Positions 26,474 to 34,400 of a stretch of DNA of 64,000 nt are shown one piece after another. This DNA is from Flavobacterium sp. 9AF (GTDB lineage: Bacteria > Bacteroidota > Bacteroidia > Flavobacteriales > Flavobacteriaceae), in NCBI RefSeq assembly GCF_902506265.1, contig NZ_LR733556.1:186001-250000 (forward strand), read 5' to 3'. Within the stretch, counting starts at the first letter, position 1. Every line of letters begins with the position of its first letter. The translations under genes and the position numbers were made by a program. Under the pieces are notes generated by a model. That model was given only the letters and a program-made list of their open reading frames with translations, was not told the origin of the DNA and made no database searches.

Positions 26474-27288
26474 TTATTTTTTCTCACTGTTCAACATTTT
26501 CCTTTTCTTTTTCAGTTTATCATATTCGAAATATGATTTCATTTCTTGAATCAACAGTTTGTTGATATTTAGTATTTCATTAATACTTATTTCGTTTTCT
26601 CTCAAGAATTTTAAATCGTCCAAAATAACTCCTTGATTCTTTAAAACTGTTTTTTCAACCTTCAAGCCAATCCACCTTTTTTCTTTAATTTCCCTTTGAA
26701 CTGATTTTAACGAATCAAACTTATCATGAAAAGTTATTATTGAATAATAATGCTCGATTAACATAAAAATTGCATTTAGCTTGTGATGTTCCTTCTTTGA
26801 TAATTTATCTCCAAACTCCAAAGTTTTTTCATCAAGATTTTCAATATTTATACTTTTCAAAGCATTTTTGATTCTATGAATTGTAAACAATATGTTTTGA
26901 AAATTAAGTAATATTCCAAACGCAAATAATGGATGAATGGTTTCCTTATTTTTAGAATAATCTTTTTCAAACCCTTTAATGAATTCATCAAAAGTTAAAC
27001 TTAAATCATCTAGATTTTCTGAATCTAATATTTTTTTATATGAGAACTTATCATAAGTCAAAAGATTCCAAACTACTCCAATTCTCTTTTTTATATAAAG
27101 ATGAAACCCATATTTAATTTTGTTTTCTTCATATTTTTTTGAATGTAAGGTATTAAAACTGCTGCGATTAGTGAAAGAACTGCAATCAGTAAAAACCATA
27201 AATTCCAATCGATTTTATCGCCTTCTTCAATAATTTTAACTTTTATTGGTTCAGCTATTTTAATCGAATCTATCTTCTTTTCAATCAT
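26474..27288 (-). pseudogene. Cassette gene 3, apparently one gene split by a frameshift
   Basis: Two overlapping frames lie here. The first (27091-27288) encodes MIEKKIDSIKIAEP..., one membrane helix (WNLWFLLIAVLSLIAAVLIP) and then runs to a stop. The second (26474-27208) continues as a 200-residue soluble helical protein. They join naturally at a run of seven T on the forward strand (27134-27140): adding one base gives ...IPYIQKKYEENKIKYGF and a single 271-codon protein with an N-terminal anchor. So the gene is either broken, phase-variable by slippage, or the base count is a sequencing error. No family recognised. Confidence 0.7.
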
Positions 27289-27337
27289 TAGTTTTTATTT
27301 TAGATTTACTTCTTTTGAAATTGAGGTGTCGGAAAAT

Positions 27338-27508
27338 CACAGCTAACGTCCCGTCAGCTTTGTGTCATGCGAGGATTTTTATTACTAATGCTTACAAATA
27401 TACCGAAAAGAGTGAAAGATAAATGTTTAAAATAGGAGAGAAGGCAAACATAGGATTCTCCCGATAAACATCCAAACCCCAATTTCTTAAAACCGCTGTT
27501 AGTGGTAG
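27338..27508 (-). repeat. attC-like spacer between cassettes 2 and 3
   Basis: On the reverse strand CCACTAACAGCGG lies 9 bases after the lipoprotein stop and GCTGACGGGACGTTAGCTGTG lies before the next gene. Core sites are inverted (CACTAAC/GTTAGCTG); inner pairing is weak. Confidence 0.55.
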
Positions 27509-27515
27509 TAAATGT

Positions 27516-28148
27516 TTAAGATTCCACACCAAGTAAAATTTGGACTTTGCCATTTTCTAATTCATAGACTTCGATTGAACTTAAATCTAAATCACCAATA
27601 TCATGTCCCCAAATTCCATATTTACCATCAGTTTCATTTCTATTGATTAAACCTTCTCTTTTCTCAATAGGAATTGTTTTTGTTTCAGCAGTTTTTTCTT
27701 CAGTATTGTAGATTTCGTGATACTTTTTGCTAATTTCTAGAATTAATTGTTTTCTAGTAAATCCTTTTTCGTTACTCTTTAAAATAAATGAAGCTGGATT
27801 ATTTAATGGATAATCAATAACAACTGTTATTTCTGAATTTGGAATAACTATTTTGTCAGCATCAATTAATCTATCGATTTCACTTTTTGGATTTTCAATA
27901 CTAACCCAAGGTATAATGCCGTCTTCAAAATCTTTTGCTTCGTCACTATTTGCTTTAATCCCAAATTCAATACTAGAAATTAGATTCCCAAGATTGTCTT
28001 GTGATTTATTTTGAGAATCTGATTCTTTTTGATTTAGAACTTTTAAATAATCTTCGTTATTTGAATTTGTTTTTTGTTCTGAAGGCTTTTGAAAATTACA
28101 ACTGATTAAAAAAGCTGCAAAAGAAAGTAATAATGTTTTGGTTTTCAT
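27516..28148 (-). CDS. Lipoprotein of unknown function (cassette gene 2)
   Basis: The 210 residues start with a lipoprotein signal (LLLSFAAFLISC, Cys17) and a Ser/Asn/Gln-rich linker. The rest is a compact acidic domain (residues 50-210) with the segments IPNSEITVVIDYPLNNPASF and GKYGIWGHDIGDLDL. No catalytic motif is visible. It is bounded by attC-like spacers on both sides. Confidence 0.75.
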   Translation of the reverse strand: MKTKTLLLSFAAFLISCNFQKPSEQKTNSNNEDYLKVLNQKESDSQNKSQDNLGNLISSIEFGIKANSDEAKDFEDGIIPWVSIENPKSEIDRLIDADKIVIPNSEITVVIDYPLNNPASFILKSNEKGFTRKQLILEISKKYHEIYNTEEKTAETKTIPIEKREGLINRNETDGKYGIWGHDIGDLDLSSIEVYELENGKVQILLGVES

Positions 28149-28171
28149 TTACTTATAGTTTGGTTTTTAAT

Positions 28172-28313
28172 TGCCACTAACGGTCTAGTGTATGAGCAGT
28201 AGCGGATTAGAAACCACTAACTTTTCGGTTAAACACTTACCTTTATTTATATTCATTTAGTTTCAATTTAGCACAAAACCCGTTATTGCTTATACACATT
28301 GTTGTGTGCTGGC
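28172..28313 (-). repeat. Best attC-like spacer (cassettes 1/2)
   Basis: On the reverse strand CACACAACA follows the cassette 1 stop and CCGTTAGTGGC precedes cassette 2. The inner arms GTGTATAAGCAATAACGG and CCGCTACTGCTCATACAC pair over 18 bases with three mismatches, which become G-U pairs on one strand. This core-arm-arm-core layout is that of an integron attC site. Confidence 0.7.
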
Positions 28314-28318
28314 TATTT

Positions 28319-29107
28319 TCACTTTACTCTTAATATTTTAGCATCAAAGTCAGCCATTAAATATACTCGGTCAAACTTTGATTCCATTTTATAATTTTCA
28401 GATTCGTTTAATTCATATGATACAGAAGAAAGTGAACCAATTAAAAGAACTAACCATAATTCGGTTAATTGCTTTTCACTTGTCCTATATCCCAAAATTT
28501 TAGATTCTTTTTTTTCTATTTCTGTTTTCAAACGTTCTCTTGTCAGGTATTCCGCTTGCCAATTTTTTTCTTTATATGAAAATGAAACTTGAGAATGCCT
28601 TGTTGTTCTTATATTGGTAATTTTTTCAGGCAGTTCAAAGTCCGTTTCCATTCGTGTCCATTGCACATAATCTGCAATTTGTTCCGCTAATTTCGGTTTG
28701 TCCTTTTGTGAATAATTCCATTCGTCATTTTGTATTGAAATTGTCGCGTGAACATTAGTATCCGGATATTTTTTTTCAAATCTTTGTTCTGCATAGTCCA
28801 ATAGGGTTTTAACTCTGAAATATCTTTGGGCGTCTTCTGTTAGAATTTGGGTGTGTTCAAGTCCGATTAAACTATTGTTTAGTTCAATAATAAAATCAGG
28901 ATTTGGTGGTTGTGGTTTGTCCACAATCCGAATTTCAGAGTCAATTTTGTAGGCGAACTTTCCAATTTGACAAACTTCAAGAATTTCTTGTTTGTTCAAG
29001 TCGAAATTGTCAAGAATTGGATAAATAATTTGACCCAATTCCTGTTTTTCCTTTTTCGCTCTTTCAATTAGCTTTTTAAGTTCTTCTTTGTCTATTTGTA
29101 AGTTCAT
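28319..29107 (-). CDS. Hypothetical protein (cassette gene 1)
   Basis: With the ATG at 29105-29107 the product has 262 residues, soluble, rich in Glu, Lys and Tyr. An alternative GTG at 29122 would start inside the GTTGTGTG core, so I prefer the ATG. A central acidic patch (IVDKPQPPNPDFIIELNNSL then IGLEHTQI) with P-D-F...E-L...E-H resembles a PD-(D/E)xK-type nuclease core such as found in restriction-like proteins, but the match is weak. It is the first gene of the array, read in the same direction as all the others. Confidence 0.65.
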   Translation of the reverse strand: MNLQIDKEELKKLIERAKKEKQELGQIIYPILDNFDLNKQEILEVCQIGKFAYKIDSEIRIVDKPQPPNPDFIIELNNSLIGLEHTQILTEDAQRYFRVKTLLDYAEQRFEKKYPDTNVHATISIQNDEWNYSQKDKPKLAEQIADYVQWTRMETDFELPEKITNIRTTRHSQVSFSYKEKNWQAEYLTRERLKTEIEKKESKILGYRTSEKQLTELWLVLLIGSLSSVSYELNESENYKMESKFDRVYLMADFDAKILRVK

Positions 29108-29407
29108 TTTTTCAGCTTGCACACAACTAGTATATATACGCTACTACCTAGCTCCAATCTACCTAATATAGGGTGTATAGGTCCTACAAACTAGCGTTTT
29201 TCAAATATATTATTTTTCTATTTACAAATGATAAAAAAAGTTTTGTAAAACCACATAAGTTAATTTTAGGGTGTTTCAATGTCAAATTCAATGGCAATAG
29301 CAATATCAAATTAAACGAACAACCAACAACCATCAACTGACAACCATCAACTCACAACCCACAACTCACAACCAACAACTCAAAAAAACAGGTATTTCTA
29401 CCTATAA
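29108..29407. other. Gap between cassette array and copper-quinoprotein operon
   Basis: It holds the first core site of the array (reverse-strand GTTGTGTGCAAGC, 29113-29125), AT-rich sequence, a CA-rich low-complexity tract of ACAACCAACAACCATCAAC units (29310-29385), and motif copy 4 at 29388-29405. No gene seen. Confidence 0.7.
29388..29405. promoter_or_regulatory. Recurrent GGTATTTCTACC motif, copy 4
   Basis: ACAGGTATTTCTACCTAT lies 63-80 bases upstream of the preferred start of the tyrosinase gene, the same distance as copy 3 keeps from the 933-aa gene. It is a candidate operator for the operon. Confidence 0.5.
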
Positions 29408-29467
29408 ATGCCTGCCGTATTCTTTGTTACTTTGGGTAAACTAATCCAAACAATAAACAACCCGAAT

Positions 29468-31735
29468 ATGGCTAGTACCAAAAATCAAAAGGCAATGTAT
29501 GACCAGGTGGTTTCTATTTTAGATACTGTACAAGGAAATACCATTCCCAGTTATCAAGGCCTGTATGCCTTCTGGCAAAATCCAGAGGTATTCCTCAATG
29601 CGTCTTTGTATGGGCAACGCTTAATTGCTCCTCAAGACGGACTTACGACCCAAACAACGGCTTCAGGATGTTGTGGTAGTAGTGCTCCCGCAACCCATAC
29701 ACCCGATAAAACCATGAGTCCCGTAAAAACAGAAGGCTGCTGTGGTTCTCAAGAAACCGCAACGGCACCTATCGATAGTCAACCGAAACTGACTTCTTCG
29801 GCTAACTTAGCAGCACCTAAAGTAACTACTGATTGCTGGCCTTCGGGTGGCAGTAGTGGTGGAGGTGGTGCTTTTCCAACGGTGAAAAGAAGCGATCAAT
29901 CGGGGATTATCATCGGTTTAAAAGGCCAATATCCTTTCGATGGAAGTATGTTTCCTAAATTGTTATGGGACACAACCAATGAGGCAACTGCTGAACAAAT
30001 TCAGTTTATTGCCAATTGGATCGATTCGGGCTGCCCGTTGACGTTAGAAGAGGAACAAACGAATAAATTGCAATTGGTTTCCACAGCCAAAGTGAGCAAT
30101 TTAGTGGCTTTAGCTCGTGGTGAAATGTTACATACACAAGCGCAAGCACCTACCAATGAAAGCAAATCAAGTGTGAATGGCTTAACCGTTCGTAAAGAAA
30201 TTAGTTCGTTAACTGCTGAAGAATTGGAAACGTTCCGTGAAGCGATTAATTGCATGAATCAATACAACGACTATTGGCAAGACGATAGAAGTTTCGATTA
30301 TTGGGCACGCATTCACACCAATTCGTGTCAGCACGGTTGGGAGCAATTCTTACCTTGGCACCGTTTGTATTTGTATTTCTTCGAACAAAAATTACAAGAT
30401 TACAATCCCAACATTTCATTGACGTATTGGTCTTGGACCGATTATGCAGATGTAAATACGAATACGTTTAACAATTCGCAATTCGATTTAGGAGTTATTC
30501 CCGATGCGTACGGTTGTTTTTTAACTACCAAAGGGTTTGAAAAACTAAGCACGATGAAAGCCACTGACGGTTCGTTGTTGTTTTCACCCAAAGAAACCAC
30601 CGCATTGGCTTCGTTAACCAAAAAAGGCACGATTTTCAATTCGGGATTGCGTTTCTTAAAAGCAGCAGGTATCGATTATGAAATTATCAATCAGAATAAT
30701 GTTGCCATTTGGTCACCCAAAATCAATGCCTTGTATACCGTTTTAAAAGAAGTCAATCCCTTATGGTTTCCAAATAGATGGCCAGGTTCTTTAAATGGTA
30801 CGGCTGCCATTTCACAATACCCAACCAAAGACGATATTGCCTTAATTTTAGACATTAATAACTTTGCCGATATGGGTGGTGGTTCGGCTTACGACCACTA
30901 TTTTGGCGCTTTGGAAAAAGTCCACAACGGCATGCATAATTTTTCTGGGGGAACCAATCCGAATTACCCTGATAATAACAAAGATTGGGTTAAGATATAC
31001 CAAAAACTAAACCTAACTCCAGATCCACAAAATTTAGACAATCCTATTTACGGTTGGATGACCGATAATCGTACCACCGCATTTGATCCGTTGTTTTGGG
31101 GACATCATTCTAATGTAGACCGTATTTGGGCGAAATGGCAAGAACAACATAATGGTACGCCACTAGAAATGGATGCGGTTATGGCTCCTTGGACTTTAAC
31201 GGTTAAAGAATCGATGAGCATTCAGAAATTAGGCTATACCTATATGAGAGATTCGGTGTTTTATCCGGTTTCTAATGCGGTGGGTTTAACCCAATTTAAA
31301 GCAGCTCCAGCACAAGTGTCGCAAACCACTTTACAAGCACACCGCAAAGCGGAAATTGTATTGCACCGCGTTCAAATGGGGAATTTGCAAAATGCGAGTA
31401 TTCGTGTTTTCTTAAACACGCCTGATGCTTCTGTAGACACGCCTATTACCGATAATCCTAATTTTGTAGAAGCCTTTTCTACTTTTAACGGCAGTTGTTT
31501 TGGTGGTCCAGGACATTGTAATTTACCCTTACCCAATACGCGTACATTCGATAGAAGACCGTTGCACAATCACGAACCTCGAAATTATAAAATCGATGCT
31601 TCAGATGCGGTACAACGTGTTTTAAATAATGGAGCGAAAAACATTACTGTGCAATTGGTAATCGTAGGCTTAAACGGAAAACCAGTTGAAAATGCGGTAT
31701 TCATAGAAGGGGTTTCATTAAATTTTATGGATTAA
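29468..31735 (+). CDS. Tyrosinase/polyphenol oxidase-type copper enzyme
   Basis: From the ATG at 29468 (a start at 29408 is possible but lies over a likely promoter) the product has 755 residues. The type 3 copper centre is complete: CuA His283, His289 in the C-Q-H thioether motif with Cys287, His298 in FLPWHRLYLY; CuB His486 and His490 in VHNGMHN, and His546 in FWGHHSNVDRIW. Such enzymes oxidise phenols or catechols. An unusual N-terminal 250 residues holds two Cys-Cys-Gly-Ser motifs (GCCGSS and GCCGSQ), a Gly-Ser tract, and an IANWIDSGCPL segment. The C-terminal 150 residues match the plant-PPO-like beta domain. There is no signal peptide. First gene of the five-gene operon. Confidence 0.88.
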   Translation: MASTKNQKAMYDQVVSILDTVQGNTIPSYQGLYAFWQNPEVFLNASLYGQRLIAPQDGLTTQTTASGCCGSSAPATHTPDKTMSPVKTEGCCGSQETATAPIDSQPKLTSSANLAAPKVTTDCWPSGGSSGGGGAFPTVKRSDQSGIIIGLKGQYPFDGSMFPKLLWDTTNEATAEQIQFIANWIDSGCPLTLEEEQTNKLQLVSTAKVSNLVALARGEMLHTQAQAPTNESKSSVNGLTVRKEISSLTAEELETFREAINCMNQYNDYWQDDRSFDYWARIHTNSCQHGWEQFLPWHRLYLYFFEQKLQDYNPNISLTYWSWTDYADVNTNTFNNSQFDLGVIPDAYGCFLTTKGFEKLSTMKATDGSLLFSPKETTALASLTKKGTIFNSGLRFLKAAGIDYEIINQNNVAIWSPKINALYTVLKEVNPLWFPNRWPGSLNGTAAISQYPTKDDIALILDINNFADMGGGSAYDHYFGALEKVHNGMHNFSGGTNPNYPDNNKDWVKIYQKLNLTPDPQNLDNPIYGWMTDNRTTAFDPLFWGHHSNVDRIWAKWQEQHNGTPLEMDAVMAPWTLTVKESMSIQKLGYTYMRDSVFYPVSNAVGLTQFKAAPAQVSQTTLQAHRKAEIVLHRVQMGNLQNASIRVFLNTPDASVDTPITDNPNFVEAFSTFNGSCFGGPGHCNLPLPNTRTFDRRPLHNHEPRNYKIDASDAVQRVLNNGAKNITVQLVIVGLNGKPVENAVFIEGVSLNFMD

Positions 31736-31748
31736 AAAAACAAAACAA

Positions 31749-33950
31749 ATGAGCAAATCATATACGACATTCAAAATACATCCTAGTATCGGAATTGCGA
31801 GATTAGGGAATTCAGACCAATTTTACATCGCTCCAGAGCAACCAGGTACTTTGCCAATTGCTTGTGATACTTCGGGTAAAGAAAAACAAGATGCCAATGG
31901 AAATCCGGTACGTGTTTCTTCCTTTAAAGACGATAACGATTTATCAAAAATCAAAAAGCAAGCCGCTCGTTTTCGTGTTTTTGCTTATGCTGATGAAGGC
32001 GATAGCGAAGGCAAAGAGATTCAAGTAGGTGGTAAATATAATTTTATTTATCAAACGGCAGTAACCGCTCCAAGAATAGTGGAAGGAACCGTAACTGATA
32101 TTGATTGGACCGTACATTTAGCGAATAAAAAGGCTTCTTGGTATGAGTTTCAGGAGACCAATGGCCAACACGGTTATGCGCCCGATCATCCGTTAAGAAA
32201 CCCAGAAGTTACCCAACCCGATTTAAGAAGACAATTGATTATCGATCCAGGGCCTGTAACGGTGAACTTAAAGAACAATCAAGGTGCTTTTGCAAAATTT
32301 GGTTCGGAAAGTAAAAGAAATGACAACAGTAAAAATAAAAAAGTTGCCTATCCGCAAACCTTTCCTCCAGCAGATATTCAACCCAATTCGATTGAGACTT
32401 TGGGAAGTGTTTTGGTCAACGAACAAGATAAAAACATTCGTTTGTTAGTCCTTGGTGGGAATGGAAATTCGGGTTCTACCAAAACTCCTGTAATAGACAA
32501 TTTTGTAAATAACGACGGTTGGTTTGACGATATTTCCGACGGACCAGTTACCGCTAAAATAGAATATACGTTTATTAATGTAACGTATGATGGGGACAAA
32601 GAGATCAAAACCAAAACCAAAGCGACTATGGAAGTTCAAGTTCCAGCTTGGGTAGTGGTGGGTTATCCCAGATATGCACCAGAACTGGAAGATATGATTA
32701 CCATGGACGAAACCCTATACGATATTTTTGTACGTAATATGGCTTACGAACCAAGGCTTTTTGGAGTGCCACCTTTTACTATGGAAAATAATAGTCCTAC
32801 AACCCAAGAAGAATTGGATTTTTGGAAAAATGCAGCGCGTTTTAATCCGGATTATTATCCTAAATTCTATAGAGATATTTGGCCTATTTTAAGAAGACCT
32901 TACGAACAAACTACGTTTACTATGGTATTTGACCCAAGTGATGGAGGTGATCCTCACAATAGAGGTACGGGCGGTAATTTAAGTCAGGCTGCCTTATCAC
33001 AACCACCACAAAATGGAGAAGATCCTAATTTCAAGTTGCGCCAATTTGTATTGGGTATCATGAGAAAAAGTTCGCAAACCAATGAATATACTGTGGAAGG
33101 CAATGCAAAATCAGCAAACAAACCTCGTTTAATGCCGATGTTGTGTGGTAATAATCCGTTAACCAATGTTTCACCCGATAAGTTTTTAGCGATGCGACCT
33201 ACCCAATTGTTCTTTTTAAGACAATGGGCAGCTGGTAAATTCGTTAATGAATGTCTGGAATGGGAGGAAGGCAATGCCTATTGTTCAAATCCTTGGGCAT
33301 TACCACCTACAACCGGAATTGGTATCGATAGAGGCGTTTTAGGAAATGCCGTTGGAGGTGCATTTTGTCCAGGTGCAGAAATGACTTGGATTATGAAAAA
33401 TCCAGCTATTTATAGTGAACCGTATCGTATCAAACATGCAAACTATGTTCCAGGAGCTTTAAGTATCCCCAAACCAATTGCAGATAAAGATGGCAGTACG
33501 GCTCCGAATCTAAAAGCGGGTTTAGAACCAGGAGATTTAACCAAATATATAGGCGTGCCTTGGCAAGCTGATTTCCATGAATGTACCGATCAAAATGTAG
33601 ATGTTACCTATGAAAATTGGAATAACATTTACCCTGATTCCACGGGAGATCCAGTGCAACAGCAAATTGCGTACAACATTCCGTGGTGGCCAGCCCATAG
33701 ACCTATGGTGGTATTTGAATCTTTGAACGGTCCGCAAGTGTATTGGGCTTCAGGAATTCCAGATAATAATGCAGGAGATTTACAAATGGTGGAAGCTTGG
33801 AAAGACTTAGGTTTCATCGTATCGAGTGGAGAAGGCAATAACAAACAATTTTATCAAGTAGAACGCAATAACGAAGCTTTAGGTGAACCCGTACAACCTG
33901 GAAACCGCATTTTAGGGCTTGGTGATACGCGTTCGAAATCAAAAAAATAA
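31749..33950 (+). CDS. LodA-like quinoprotein amino-acid oxidase (CTQ cofactor)
   Basis: The 733 residues begin FKIHPSIGIARLGNS, the LodA/GoxA family signature. LodA makes H2O2 by oxidising lysine (GoxA oxidises glycine) using cysteine tryptophylquinone formed from its own Cys516 and Trp581. Here GGAFCPGAEMTW puts Cys at 540 and PWQADFHEC puts Trp at 605: the same 65-residue gap. WWPAHRP near 630-640 is also conserved. There is no signal peptide, as in LodA. It lies 13 bases after the tyrosinase stop and before the small protein and LodB-like gene. The amino-acid substrate cannot be told from sequence. Confidence 0.88.
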   Translation: MSKSYTTFKIHPSIGIARLGNSDQFYIAPEQPGTLPIACDTSGKEKQDANGNPVRVSSFKDDNDLSKIKKQAARFRVFAYADEGDSEGKEIQVGGKYNFIYQTAVTAPRIVEGTVTDIDWTVHLANKKASWYEFQETNGQHGYAPDHPLRNPEVTQPDLRRQLIIDPGPVTVNLKNNQGAFAKFGSESKRNDNSKNKKVAYPQTFPPADIQPNSIETLGSVLVNEQDKNIRLLVLGGNGNSGSTKTPVIDNFVNNDGWFDDISDGPVTAKIEYTFINVTYDGDKEIKTKTKATMEVQVPAWVVVGYPRYAPELEDMITMDETLYDIFVRNMAYEPRLFGVPPFTMENNSPTTQEELDFWKNAARFNPDYYPKFYRDIWPILRRPYEQTTFTMVFDPSDGGDPHNRGTGGNLSQAALSQPPQNGEDPNFKLRQFVLGIMRKSSQTNEYTVEGNAKSANKPRLMPMLCGNNPLTNVSPDKFLAMRPTQLFFLRQWAAGKFVNECLEWEEGNAYCSNPWALPPTTGIGIDRGVLGNAVGGAFCPGAEMTWIMKNPAIYSEPYRIKHANYVPGALSIPKPIADKDGSTAPNLKAGLEPGDLTKYIGVPWQADFHECTDQNVDVTYENWNNIYPDSTGDPVQQQIAYNIPWWPAHRPMVVFESLNGPQVYWASGIPDNNAGDLQMVEAWKDLGFIVSSGEGNNKQFYQVERNNEALGEPVQPGNRILGLGDTRSKSKK

Positions 33951-33954
33951 AACT

Positions 33955-34398
33955 ATGAATACAGCAATAAATGGCGTCCCAGAAGTTCTTACCGGACTAT
34001 GGACGTATAGAAGTTTTTTAAGTAATCCAGACGTAACAGCTGATTTTGACAGCTTGGAGTTTGGTCGAGGCACCATTAAAATTAATGAAGGTCCGATGCA
34101 AACCTTTGACGGATTAATATTTGGTCCGGGTTGGGAATTAAAACTAACCGGTTCTATTGGATATGGCAATCCATTTACGGTTCAATTTCAAGGAAAAGGA
34201 GTAGTAGGAGGAGCTGAATGGATTTACAATTATGTGGGTTATTTTGTACCAAATTGGGTAAATGGAGTCAATCAAAGACCAGCTTTGGTAGGAACCATAG
34301 TAAGAGTTATTCCACATCCAACAGGAGCAAATGGAGATTCCACAGCACCAGCTGGTGTAGTGGCCCAATGGATAGCTGTAAAACAAGATGAAGACTAA
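33955..34398 (+). CDS. Small conserved protein of the LodA-like operon
   Basis: The 147-residue product starts at the ATG 4 bases after the LodA-like stop. It is soluble, rich in Gly, Val and Trp with alternating hydrophobic strands (GLWTYRSFLSN, IFGPGWELKLTGSIGYG, FTVQFQGKGVVGG), suggesting a small beta-barrel such as a lipocalin-like fold. No family recognised. It is tightly spaced between the quinoprotein and LodB-like genes, so it may act as a chaperone, subunit or carrier; this is inference only. Confidence 0.75.
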   Translation: MNTAINGVPEVLTGLWTYRSFLSNPDVTADFDSLEFGRGTIKINEGPMQTFDGLIFGPGWELKLTGSIGYGNPFTVQFQGKGVVGGAEWIYNYVGYFVPNWVNGVNQRPALVGTIVRVIPHPTGANGDSTAPAGVVAQWIAVKQDED

Positions 34399-34400
34399 GA

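Larger units (their letters stand above)
22302..29130 (-). mobile_element. Integron-like gene cassette array without a visible integrase
   Basis: Seven unrelated genes all read leftward, and each stop codon is followed within about 5-20 bases by a TAAC/CAAC core and, before the next start, by a GTTRG-type core. Reverse-strand core pairs are: CACACAAC...GTTAGTGG (28172-28313), CACTAAC...GTTAGCTG (27338-27508), AGCTAAT...GTTAGTG (26329-26470), CTACAAC...GTTGGTGG (25104-25452), GCCAAC...GTTAGCC (23971-24009) and a degenerate pair at 22792-22961; GCCTAAC closes at 22308 and GTTGTGTG opens at 29118. Two pairs have long complementary inner arms, as in attC sites. No tyrosine recombinase is in the window, so it would be a CALIN-type array. 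The interpretation is inferred from layout and core motifs. Confidence 0.65.

Noticed and set aside
29108..29122. GTG start of the cassette 1 protein
   Set aside because: It falls inside the GTTGTGTG core site; an ATG five codons later is more likely.
29408..29467. Earlier start of the tyrosinase-like gene
   Set aside because: The 20 extra codons cover TATTCTTTG/TTACTTTG promoter-like sequence; the ATG at 29468 gives a natural soluble start.
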